From positions 1-20,331 of the forward strand of contig CAYJHQ010000041.1 in assembly GCA_964369775.1 (NCBI GenBank): a stretch of DNA of 20,331 bases. Reading direction: 5' to 3'. Of the stretch, positions 14,257 through 20,331 are shown in pieces. The stretch is from CAUPWF01 sp964369775 (GTDB lineage: Bacteria > Bacillota > Clostridia > Lachnospirales > Lachnospiraceae). Under the pieces are notes generated by a model. The model made no database searches and was not told where the DNA came from. It saw nothing but the letters and a program-made list of their open reading frames with translations. A program made the position numbers and the translations under genes. Every line of letters begins with the position of its first letter. The stretch's first letter is position 1.

Positions 14257-14682
14257 CTATTGTTCTATCATTCCTATTCTTCTCTTGTGTCTTTCATCAT
14301 TTGAAAATGATGTGTTTAAAAATGTATCTACTATCTTCACTGCTAACTCCGGACCTACAACTCGTCCGCCTAAAGCTAACATGTTAGCATCATTATGCAG
14401 CCTTGTCGCCTCTGCTGAAAAACAATCCGAGCAAAGGGCACATCGAATCCCCTTTATTCTATTTGCAGTGATTGAGATTCCGATTCCCGTTCCACAGATT
14501 ACGATTCCTTTTTCACATTCTCCATCTAAAATAGCTTGCGAAACTTTTTTCCCATATATCGGATAATCTGTTGATTCTCCATTACAACCATAGTCAATAA
14601 ATGGAATCTGATTACTTTCCAAATATTTGATAATCTCCAACTTTAATTCATAACCACCATGATCACTACCTATACCTATCAT
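14257..14682 (-). CDS. rpiB: Ribose 5-phosphate isomerase B (RpiB/LacAB family)
   Basis: The enzyme interconverts ribose 5-phosphate and ribulose 5-phosphate in the pentose phosphate pathway, supplying PRPP for nucleotide genes next to it. The 141-residue product has GSDHGGYELK at the N-terminus (Asp7, His8), the anion hole and catalytic Cys63 in VICGTGIGISITANRI, and HNDANMLALGGR near residues 96-107. The ATG start has GGAGGAG about 11 bases upstream, and its first base overlaps the last base of the Sua5 stop, so the two genes are coupled. Confidence 0.95.
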   Translation of the reverse strand: MIGIGSDHGGYELKLEIIKYLESNQIPFIDYGCNGESTDYPIYGKKVSQAILDGECEKGIVICGTGIGISITANRIKGIRCALCSDCFSAEATRLHNDANMLALGGRVVGPELAVKIVDTFLNTSFSNDERHKRRIGMIEQ

Positions 14683-15752
14683 TACTCTTTCTCCTCCAAT
14701 ACTTTTTTCGCCTTTAACACATCCTGTCCGGCCGCTTTCATCAGGCGATTCATAACCGCCTTCCCAATCCCATCTGTTGGGAATGATTCACTGTAGATAA
14801 ATTGTATATCTTCTTCGTCAAACGAACGCAAAATCTTATATAAATTCTTTGCAATCATCTCGCCATTTTTCTTTGTTCCTATACACCTTATCACACCTAG
14901 CTTGTATTTTTCAATATTTTCTTGCGTTGCAATAACTCCAACTCTAAAATTTTCTATTTCTCTTTTCTTACATAATCTTTCGATGGCACACACCACATCT
15001 TCATCCGATCCTTCTATAATTGTAAGCTTTCCCTTCGGTGCATAATGTCTATACTTCATTCCTGGCGCTTTCGGAGTCAACTTAGAATCTGCGCTTATAA
15101 TCGCCTGATCTACAGCTACCTCTCCAATGATTTCTTCTATCATCTCTTTTGTTATAGATCCTGGACGAAGAATCATAGGCGGTTCTACTGTCATATCTAA
15201 TATTGTAGACTCTACACCTATCTCAACTGCGCCGCCATCTACAATCATATCTATCTTCCCAGATAAATCTTCATACACATGAGTAGCAGTTGTAGGACTT
15301 GGTCTTCCCGAAGAGTTTGCACTTGGCGCTGATACGAATCCTCCACCTGCTTCAATAACCTTTAGAGCTACTTCATGGTCAGGCATCCGAACTGCAACTG
15401 TCGACAGTCCTCCAGTAGTCCCAAATGGCACCTGCTCATTTTTTTCAAGGATTACTGTCAGCGGTCCTGGCCAAAATTCTTTAGCTACCTTTCTCGCTTT
15501 TTCAGATATGTGCACGGCAATCTCATCGATTGCCTCTCTTCTTGAAATATGAACAATAAGGGGATTATCCGATGGACGCCCTTTCGCCTCATAGGTTTTG
15601 GCTGCCGCTCCTTCATTTCTTGCATCTGCACCTAGCCCATATACCGTCTCTGTCGGAATTGCAACTAACCCTCCCGCTCGAAGCACTTCACCTGCTCTTT
15701 CAACTTGTTCTTCTATGTTGTTTTCATCCACTCTAACTATCTTTGTATTCAT
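14682..15752 (-). CDS. L-threonylcarbamoyladenylate synthase, two-domain Sua5 type
   Basis: The enzyme makes threonylcarbamoyl-AMP from Thr, bicarbonate and ATP for the t6A37 modification of ANN-decoding tRNAs. Residues about 10-205 are the YrdC domain with GLVAIPTETVYGLG, KGRPSDNPLIVHI and SANSSGRPSPT, the substrate and ATP-binding segments. A linker (about 225-245, with KLTPKAPGMKYRHYAPKG) leads to the C-terminal Sua5 domain (about 246-350). At 356 residues it matches the two-domain form. The start overlaps the upstream amidase gene by 4 bases (ATGA), so it is translationally coupled, as is rpiB downstream. Confidence 0.95.
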   Translation of the reverse strand: MNTKIVRVDENNIEEQVERAGEVLRAGGLVAIPTETVYGLGADARNEGAAAKTYEAKGRPSDNPLIVHISRREAIDEIAVHISEKARKVAKEFWPGPLTVILEKNEQVPFGTTGGLSTVAVRMPDHEVALKVIEAGGGFVSAPSANSSGRPSPTTATHVYEDLSGKIDMIVDGGAVEIGVESTILDMTVEPPMILRPGSITKEMIEEIIGEVAVDQAIISADSKLTPKAPGMKYRHYAPKGKLTIIEGSDEDVVCAIERLCKKREIENFRVGVIATQENIEKYKLGVIRCIGTKKNGEMIAKNLYKILRSFDEEDIQFIYSESFPTDGIGKAVMNRLMKAAGQDVLKAKKVLEEKE

Positions 15753-16474
15753 TCTATTATTACCATCTCACTTTTTAAATATGATTGTATTCCGTCTACT
15801 ATCGCCTCTGCCACTTCTTTTTGATACGCTTCATCCACAAGATTTTTCGCTTCAGTTGGGTTTGTCAAAAAACCACTTTCTACTATTATAGTCGGCGCAG
15901 CAGTCCTACTTAACATATAATAAGTATCATTTCCTTTTGCTTCTCTTTTATTATCGCCATCAAGACTTAGCAACGCTTCTTGCATGAGTTTCGCTGCCTT
16001 CTCCCCCTCTTTAGATTGCTCATAATAAAACACTTGTGCACCTTTAATCTTCTCTGATGAGTAGCTATTTTGATGAATGCTGACTACGAGTTCAGGCTTT
16101 ACCTCATTAATCAACTCTACGCGAGTCATTAAATCCGTAACTTTTTTCTGGTTTCCTTCTTGGTCTCCTAGGCTTACATCGCTCTCTCTTGTCATTATTA
16201 CATATATTCCCAACTCCTTCAATAGCTCATCTACCTGTTTTGCGATTTTTAAGTTGATATCTTTTTCCATTACTCCATCCACGCCTACTTTGCCAGGATC
16301 ACTACCTCCATGACCTGGATCTATTACAATTGTTACTTCTTCTTTTTCCTTCCTCGTTGCTTCTACCGTAATCTCCTCTTCTATCCCTTCATTATGGTAG
16401 AGTGTTCCTCCTAACAATAAGCACAGAAGCCATACTCCGAATAAAAATTTCCCTCTCACAAAAAAATACCCCAC
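15749..16474 (-). CDS. cwlD: Secreted N-acetylmuramoyl-L-alanine amidase, CwlD-like
   Basis: This Amidase_3 zinc enzyme cleaves the amide bond between MurNAc and L-Ala. A signal/anchor segment covers about residues 7-25. Zinc and catalytic residues are visible: DPGHGGSDPG (His55), MEKD (Glu70), VSIHQNSY (His134) and VESGFLTN (Glu199). Overall length and segments such as MTRESD, DLMTRVELIN and GAQVFYYEQ resemble CwlD, which helps make muramic-lactam in the spore cortex; that assignment is inferred. The 241-residue frame starts at GTG 16474, which has no good ribosome binding site and lies inside the terminator of the GH18 gene. A second GTG at 16459 (residue 6) has TGGGG about 9 bases upstream and gives a cleaner signal peptide, MRGKFLFG; I consider it the likelier start. 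The gene leads a coupled run into Sua5. Confidence 0.88.
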   Translation of the reverse strand: MGYFFVRGKFLFGVWLLCLLLGGTLYHNEGIEEEITVEATRKEKEEVTIVIDPGHGGSDPGKVGVDGVMEKDINLKIAKQVDELLKELGIYVIMTRESDVSLGDQEGNQKKVTDLMTRVELINEVKPELVVSIHQNSYSSEKIKGAQVFYYEQSKEGEKAAKLMQEALLSLDGDNKREAKGNDTYYMLSRTAAPTIIVESGFLTNPTEAKNLVDEAYQKEVAEAIVDGIQSYLKSEMVIIE

Positions 16475-16515
16475 AAACCATATATTATCTAACTATATGA
16501 TTTGCTGGGTATTTT
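16461..16515 (-). terminator. Terminator of the GH18 gene, overlapping the cwlD start
   Basis: On the minus strand a hairpin with three stacked stems of 9, 4 and 6 pairs (outer arms 16507-16515 and 16463-16471) and a 9-base loop ends in TATTTTTT. The T run and the 3' arm include the first GTG of the amidase gene. On the plus strand the hairpin is followed only by TTTTCATG, so it acts mainly on minus. Confidence 0.75.
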
Positions 16516-16530
16516 CATGTATCTTCACAT

Positions 16531-18372
16531 CTAATTATAATACTTCTCTATTACATTCCATGTGCTATCGTCTTCAAACCCTAGTTTCCATGCTGCAGAA
16601 CCTGCAACATTGTACTCTGTCATCACTTTGAGTTTTTCTTCCAGTGATTGGTTATCTTCTAGCCATACCTTATAAGTTACGCCTTCGCTTTCCCAAGTAG
16701 CATAGTTGTGTTTTGTCTCATCATCCCACACTGTGGTAGTTCCTGACTGCTCAATTACTGCTCTTGCTGCATCCATACCATATGCTTTACTAGAAACATT
16801 TACCGTATATTCTTCTTCTGCCGTACCCGCATCTTCTGCGATTTCAGCTTCTGTCTTCGGCGTTTCCTCCCATACTCGACTGTAAAACGGTACTGCATTA
16901 ATTACTTTTTCTGCAGGAACCATTCCTGTTATGGTTTCAAGACCTTCAATTACATAGTCTATAGATGCAACTGGGCCAGACACTAGCGATCCACCATAGT
17001 GCTCATCGTATCCCATAATGATAACGTAATCCACTACTTTCCCTTGTTCTTCGTAATTAAAATGCGCATTAAAAGATTTTGGTGGATAATTAGCTACTGA
17101 TAGTACTAATTCATTCTGTCTACATTTTACCGACATCTCGCGGATAAACTGCAAGTAATGAGTTCCCGCCTCCTCTGAGACGTGTTCGATATCCAAGCAG
17201 ATACCATCTACTCCAGTCTTTAGGGACTCTCCTATAATCGTATTAATAATTTTTTCTCGAGTCGACGTCTTACTAAGTACTTGTAGTGTCTCTTCTTGCG
17301 TTCCGATTCCTCCATCGAAATCATTTACCGTAGCCCACACTTCGATGTTAGTCTGATGTGCGTAGTTCACGTATTGCTCACTTGCAAGTGACAAGACATT
17401 GCCTTCCACATCATCAATAAAAAACCATGTCGGTGCAATTGTGGTCAGCCCTTTCGTCTCAGCAATCGTCTCTAAAACTGTGCTATTTGCCTCACTCGTC
17501 GTCACTTGATGCCATGCCATATTAATATCATATTCTTTCGAAATACTTGGATAAACCAACTCTTCAAACGCTCTTGAAAACTCTGTTGTGGAAGGTGATT
17601 CTGCGTCTTTCACACTAATATACCCGGTAATTCCATCTTCTGAGCAAACTTTAATCCATTCATCTAACTGCTCTATAACTGGAAGCACTGTTCCTTCGCT
17701 AACCCTTGTCAGTATCGGACTTTTCACTCCGCCTTGGTATCTGATTTCTGTATCCGTCTTAACAACTACCGTGGCTTGTTCTCCCCATTGGCTCTTTACA
17801 ACTAACCTATCTGGATTCTCGAACATCTGGTATTCTATATTCGTATACTGCTGCACAAACTCTGCTGCAATATACACAGCTTGACCTTCTGCTTTCACTA
17901 TTGGATAACCAACATCAACAGACTCTTGTCCTATCTGATACTGGCTCTCGCCTATTCCAACTTCTATTGTGCCATCTGGCAATGTGTATAATAATAAATT
18001 CTCACTCGTATCCCAGTAAAACCTACTGTTTAACTCGTGGCTGATTAATTCATAGGAAATATAAGGTATGCCATTATCGATTATTCCTGCATCTGCATTT
18101 ATTGCATTATCAACTATAATTACACTAGAATTCTCATCCGTGATTTCATAATATTCATTCAAATTCATTTCTTCATCTGTAGGAGCGTATTTTATGATGT
18201 ATACCGCTGTTCCTATTCCCACAGCTGCTAACACAATGAATAAAAGCACTAATAAAGCGATTATTTTAGGTCTATTTTTCTTACGCTTTTTTCTTCTTAG
18301 CACACTATTCCTTCTGCGTCGCATCATAATCTCTGCGTCCGACATCGTTGACTCGTTTCTTTCTCTGCTCAT
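16531..18372 (-). CDS. Membrane-anchored SH3/GH18 glycosidase (spore cortex/peptidoglycan type)
   Basis: The 613-residue protein has a very basic cytoplasmic head (about 18-36), one membrane segment (about 37-61), a region resembling the copper-amine-oxidase N-terminal-like fold used in cell-wall proteins (about 82-195), a bacterial SH3 domain (about 200-257) and a C-terminal GH18 domain (about 275-610). The GH18 catalytic strand reads VDGICLDIEHV, with the acid Glu396. It also has IIMGYDEHYGG and a final AAWKLGFED, as in SleL/YaaH-type N-acetylglucosaminidases that act on spore or vegetative peptidoglycan. The usual DxxDxDxE motif has Cys392 in place of the middle Asp. The ATG has AGGAGGG 5 bases upstream. 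It lies next to the cwlD-like gene but ends in its own terminator. Confidence 0.88.
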   Translation of the reverse strand: MSRERNESTMSDAEIMMRRRRNSVLRRKKRKKNRPKIIALLVLLFIVLAAVGIGTAVYIIKYAPTDEEMNLNEYYEITDENSSVIIVDNAINADAGIIDNGIPYISYELISHELNSRFYWDTSENLLLYTLPDGTIEVGIGESQYQIGQESVDVGYPIVKAEGQAVYIAAEFVQQYTNIEYQMFENPDRLVVKSQWGEQATVVVKTDTEIRYQGGVKSPILTRVSEGTVLPVIEQLDEWIKVCSEDGITGYISVKDAESPSTTEFSRAFEELVYPSISKEYDINMAWHQVTTSEANSTVLETIAETKGLTTIAPTWFFIDDVEGNVLSLASEQYVNYAHQTNIEVWATVNDFDGGIGTQEETLQVLSKTSTREKIINTIIGESLKTGVDGICLDIEHVSEEAGTHYLQFIREMSVKCRQNELVLSVANYPPKSFNAHFNYEEQGKVVDYVIIMGYDEHYGGSLVSGPVASIDYVIEGLETITGMVPAEKVINAVPFYSRVWEETPKTEAEIAEDAGTAEEEYTVNVSSKAYGMDAARAVIEQSGTTTVWDDETKHNYATWESEGVTYKVWLEDNQSLEEKLKVMTEYNVAGSAAWKLGFEDDSTWNVIEKYYN

Positions 18373-18393
18373 TTCGTCCCTCCTGTCGAACCC

Positions 18394-18399
18394 ATTATA
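18394..18399 (-). promoter_or_regulatory. Extended -10 promoter of the GH18 gene
   Basis: On the minus strand TGTTATAAT gives an extended -10 (TGnTATAAT) 21 bases before the ATG. The -35 region is an A-rich stretch with no good hexamer. The predicted transcript would start just ahead of the AGGAGGG site, so the leader is very short. Confidence 0.5.
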
Positions 18400-18471
18400 A
18401 CATATCTTTGTTTTTTTTCCTATTTTTTTTAAAATCTCTACATTTTTTTCAAAACTAAGCTAGAGGGGGTC

Positions 18472-18681
18472 TTACAGCTTTACTTTGTGAAAATGAACCT
18501 CTTTGATTTTCCCATCATTATCAACCACATAATCTTTCATGTAGGTTCCTTTCTCGCACAGTGTATGAGCCTCAACCACTTTTTTAGCTTCTAAGTAGCT
18601 TCCATCCAATTTTAAAGCTATTCCGCTCTCCTCCATCTTTTCGAGTTCTTTATATAACTCGTTCACTGATTCTTTTTCCAA
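18472..18681 (-). CDS. Small conserved-looking protein of unknown function (TTG start)
   Basis: The 69-residue product is hydrophilic, with a Glu/Lys-rich N-terminal helix (about 1-38), a single Cys (residue 42) and a C-terminal part (CEKGTYMKDYVVD, GKIKEVHFHKV) that looks like a beta-hairpin with a His pair at 64 and 66. No signal peptide or membrane segment is present. The start is TTG at 18679-18681 with AGAGGAAG about 8 bases upstream; no ATG is available. I do not recognise the family. It may share a transcript with the frame just upstream at 18724-18975, whose promoter lies near 19000. No clear terminator follows it. Confidence 0.6.
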   Translation of the reverse strand: MEKESVNELYKELEKMEESGIALKLDGSYLEAKKVVEAHTLCEKGTYMKDYVVDNDGKIKEVHFHKVKL

Positions 18682-18723
18682 TGTTTTATCTTCCTCTTTA
18701 AATAGAGCCTTCCCTAAATTATT

Positions 18724-18971
18724 TCAGGACAAACCATAAGGCTGTGAAACTATATTTTCCTGCCTATCCATGTAAAAAGATTTCTCTATATTTTCTTTCG
18801 TTATAATATTTGTTATTTGATAATTGCTTGAATTAAGCATAAACGTGACTAATTGCCACTTTTGAGATATAAGATTTGTTTCTTTATAGATATTCGCACA
18901 TAAGATTTTGTAATATTGCGTTTGTAGCGCTAAATGCTTGCTCTTCTCCTTTCCTTTTTTAGGGAATTCAT
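18724..18971 (-). pseudogene. Open frame of about 83 codons lacking a usable start (start-lost or frameshifted small gene)
   Basis: The minus-strand frame ending at the TGA 18724-18726 is open up to a TAA at 18976-18978. The predicted product is helical and amphipathic (HLALQTQYYKILCANIYKET, then NLISQKWQLVTFML) with no recognised domain. There is no ATG, GTG or TTG in frame before residue 42. Two routes to a start are visible. First, an ATG at 18969-18971 in the next frame is followed by A AAA AAG (18960-18954), and a -1 slip there leads exactly into the long frame. Second, AAAGGAG (18946-18952) is followed 12 bases later by TTA, one base from a TTG start. A good promoter lies just upstream. 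It could be a decayed gene, a sequencing error in the A run, or a recoded gene. An 83-codon frame is unlikely by chance in such AT-rich DNA, but not impossible. Confidence 0.45.
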
Positions 18972-18986
18972 CTTTTTACTAAAGTC

Positions 18987-19015
18987 ATTATATTAAATTC
19001 TAGTTTTGAGTGCAA
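18987..19015 (-). promoter_or_regulatory. Minus-strand promoter ahead of the start-less frame and the small unknown gene
   Basis: On minus, TTGCAC (19010-19015), a 17-base spacer and a perfect TATAAT (18987-18992) make a good sigma-A promoter. The start point would be near 18980, only about 9 bases before the ATG at 18971, but about 30 bases before the AAAGGAG site at 18952-18946. Confidence 0.6.
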
Positions 19016-19281
19016 GTATTTTTTATTTTTTGTAGACATTTTCCTTAATATAATATAATATCATTATATATAAGTACTATTTATTCAATTCTTTGTTTTC
19101 TATATATTGTATCTACACTTCTATACCTGTCAACCAATTGTATTATTGTGTATTTTTCCCTTGTTTTTAAGTTTTTATTAACAATTTTAATATACTTTAC
19201 ACTTTTTAATTTCTTTACATATTTTCAATTATTGTTTATACTGATACTAAGAAATAATATTTTCTATAAGGAAGTGATGAT
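19016..19281. other. AT-rich intergenic region between divergent promoters
   Basis: This very AT-rich stretch separates the minus-strand promoter at 18987-19015 from the mecA promoter. I see no open frame, RNA fold or repeat of note in 19016-19213, only T/A tracts. The mecA promoter and its ribosome binding site AAGGAAGTGAT (19268-19278) occupy the right end. Confidence 0.6.
19214..19242 (+). promoter_or_regulatory. Promoter of mecA
   Basis: TTTACA (19214-19219), a 17-base spacer and TATACT (19237-19242) match the sigma-A consensus well. Transcription should start near 19249, giving a leader of about 33 bases. Confidence 0.65.
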
Positions 19282-19998
19282 ATGAAGATTGAAAAAATCA
19301 ATGACAATCAGATTCGTTGCACCTTAACGCGTGCTGATTTAGCATCAAGACAATTAAAATTAAGCGAACTAGCTTACGGAACAGAGAAAGCTAAATCACT
19401 TTTCCATGATATGATGCGTCAAGCGTCAAGAGAATTTGGATTTGAGGCAGAGGATATCCCATTAATGATAGAAGCTATTCCGTCGTCATCAGGCTCTATT
19501 GTCTTAATTATTACAAAAGTAGAAGATCCTGAAGAATTAGACACTCGCTTCTCAAAGTTTGCTCCATTGGGTGAATCCGATGGACGAAAAGGTGCTTCTT
19601 TAGATAAATTAGAAGGTGCAGAAGAATTCCTTGATTTATTAACCAAGGTAAAAGAGTCGGTTACTACCGACGAGTCCACAACTTCCGAAGCCATTCCAGA
19701 AGAATTAAGAGTTCGCCTATTTTCTTTTGCAAATCTTGATAGTGTAATTAATGCGACACAATTATTAAGCAAGTTGTATGAGGGTTTGAATACGTTGTAT
19801 AAAGATAAACTCAATGATTACTACATTCTTGCATTAACCCAGGATCAATATTCTAGTATGGATTTTAATAGAATCTGTAATATGCTTTCAGAATATGGCT
19901 CATTAGAAAGGGCATCTGGTGTTTCTTTAGCTTATTTAGAGGAACATTGTCATGCTATTATATCAAGCAACGCGGTGCAACAACTGAGTACGCTTTAG
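19282..19998 (+). CDS. mecA: MecA-family ClpC adaptor
   Basis: MecA proteins deliver substrates to the ClpC ATPase of the ClpCP protease; in Bacillus they control ComK and other regulators. The 238-residue product has the N-terminal substrate-binding domain with KIEKINDNQIRCTLTRADL and FHDMMRQASREFGFEAED, an acidic and Ser/Thr-rich linker (about 98-145), and the C-terminal ClpC-binding domain with FANLDSVINATQLL and LAYLEEHCHAII. This is the normal length and layout. The start is ATG with AAGGAAGTGAT just upstream, and the gene has its own promoter and terminator. No ComK gene is in the window; in clostridia the targets are largely unknown. Confidence 0.93.
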   Translation: MKIEKINDNQIRCTLTRADLASRQLKLSELAYGTEKAKSLFHDMMRQASREFGFEAEDIPLMIEAIPSSSGSIVLIITKVEDPEELDTRFSKFAPLGESDGRKGASLDKLEGAEEFLDLLTKVKESVTTDESTTSEAIPEELRVRLFSFANLDSVINATQLLSKLYEGLNTLYKDKLNDYYILALTQDQYSSMDFNRICNMLSEYGSLERASGVSLAYLEEHCHAIISSNAVQQLSTL

Positions 19999-20001
19999 TA
20001 C

Positions 20002-20034
20002 AAAAAAAGAGTGATTAACATCACTCTTTTTTTT
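20002..20034. terminator. Bidirectional terminator between mecA and the DUF1858 gene
   Basis: AGAGTGAT (20008-20015), loop TAAC and ATCACTCT (20020-20027) form a stem flanked by seven A on the left and seven T on the right. It therefore works on both strands, ending mecA on plus and the DUF1858 gene on minus. Confidence 0.88.
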
Positions 20035-20051
20035 GTAGAAATTCTTCTATC

Positions 20052-20258
20052 TTATTGCGCTTCTACAAACGCATTGATTTTTGCTAACAGTAAGTCTGCT
20101 TCGATTCCGTGAACCATTGCCGCTTCTCCTAATGTCTCCATTTGAGCTGATGGGCATCCAAGACAATGCATGCCAATTTCCATAAGAATTGGTGCAACTG
20201 CTGGATATTCTGCTAGTACTGATCCTATTGTCATATCACTTGTGATTTTATTAGCCAT
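20052..20258 (-). CDS. DUF1858 domain protein
   Basis: The 68-residue product is a complete stand-alone DUF1858 domain: ITSDMTIGSVLAEYP, then a MHCLGCPSAQMETLGEA signature with two Cys three apart (C32 and C35), and an amphipathic C-terminal helix. Such proteins are common in anaerobes and are often linked with hybrid-cluster or iron-sulfur proteins, but no precise function is known. The CxxC pair may bind metal or act in redox chemistry. The ATG start has GGAGGAAG about 3-8 bases upstream. It has its own promoter near the right edge and shares a terminator with mecA. Confidence 0.9.
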   Translation of the reverse strand: MANKITSDMTIGSVLAEYPAVAPILMEIGMHCLGCPSAQMETLGEAAMVHGIEADLLLAKINAFVEAQ

Positions 20259-20299
20259 TTTCTTCCTCCATTTCTAAATTTGTAGATAAATCTGCATTT

Positions 20300-20328
20300 A
20301 TTATAATCTTTTCTATACAGATTATCAA
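20300..20328 (-). promoter_or_regulatory. Promoter of the DUF1858 gene
   Basis: On minus, TTGATA (20323-20328), a 17-base spacer and a perfect TATAAT (20300-20305) give a strong sigma-A promoter about 41 bases before the start codon. Confidence 0.65.
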
Positions 20329-20331
20329 GTC

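Noticed and set aside
1..20331. CRISPR arrays, tRNA/rRNA genes, insertion sequences or prophage
   Set aside because: No regularly spaced repeats, cloverleaf sequences, transposase or integrase motifs were seen. The A AAA AAG at 18954-18960 is reminiscent of IS frameshift sites, but no transposase follows.

Overview
The window looks like chromosomal DNA of a low-GC, endospore-forming, Gram-positive anaerobe of the Clostridia, most likely a Lachnospiraceae relative. The reasons are AT-rich DNA with strong AGGAGG-type ribosome binding sites, spore-associated genes (bofA, a cwlD-like amidase, a spore-type GH18 protein), mecA, and a clostridial Tad/Flp pilus cluster. The host assignment is inferred from gene content; no marker gene for species is present.

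Layout, left to right. (1) 1-1370: the 5' part of a secreted protein gene that runs off the left edge, then a DUF4367-type membrane anti-sigma-like gene, both on minus. (2) 1480-2550: murG on plus with its own promoter and terminator, sitting between the anti-sigma gene and its probable partner. (3) 2597-3583: an ECF-like sigma factor gene preceded by a HIT-family gene, both minus. (4) 3662-4390: a soluble orphan histidine kinase on plus. (5) 4373-12575: a ten-gene minus-strand Tad/Flp pilus operon with a sigma-A-like promoter near 12700. Its order is tadZ, tadA, tadB, tadC, Flp pilin, TadG-like DUF5702 protein, pseudopilin with a C-terminal Cys/His domain, prepilin peptidase, TadE-like pseudopilin, DUF6382 protein. 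(6) 12780-12992: bofA. (7) 13104-16474: a minus-strand run of a cwlD-like amidase, Sua5, rpiB, upp and dCMP deaminase, closed by a terminator. (8) 16531-18372: a membrane-anchored SH3/GH18 protein ending in a terminator that overlaps the amidase start. (9) 18472-18975: a small unknown gene and an open frame that lacks a usable start codon. (10) 19282-19998: mecA on plus, sharing a bidirectional terminator with a DUF1858 gene on minus.

The pilus operon is the functional core. TadZ should place the machine at a pole, TadA supplies ATP-driven force to the TadB/TadC platform, the peptidase trims the Flp pilin and the pseudopilins, and the TadE/TadG-like proteins assemble around the base or tip. 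No secretin or CpaB gene is seen, as expected for a cell with one membrane.

The points most worth a second look are: a 26/27-bp inverted repeat around the start of the Cys/His pseudopilin gene; a tandem Cys/His domain on that pseudopilin; a tadB reading frame that continues upstream of any legal start codon; a TadC with a large extracytoplasmic insertion; a possible noncontiguous sigma/anti-sigma operon with murG embedded on the other strand; a terminator that swallows the start of the cwlD-like gene; and an orphan 83-codon frame that an A AAA AAG slip would join to a nearby ATG.
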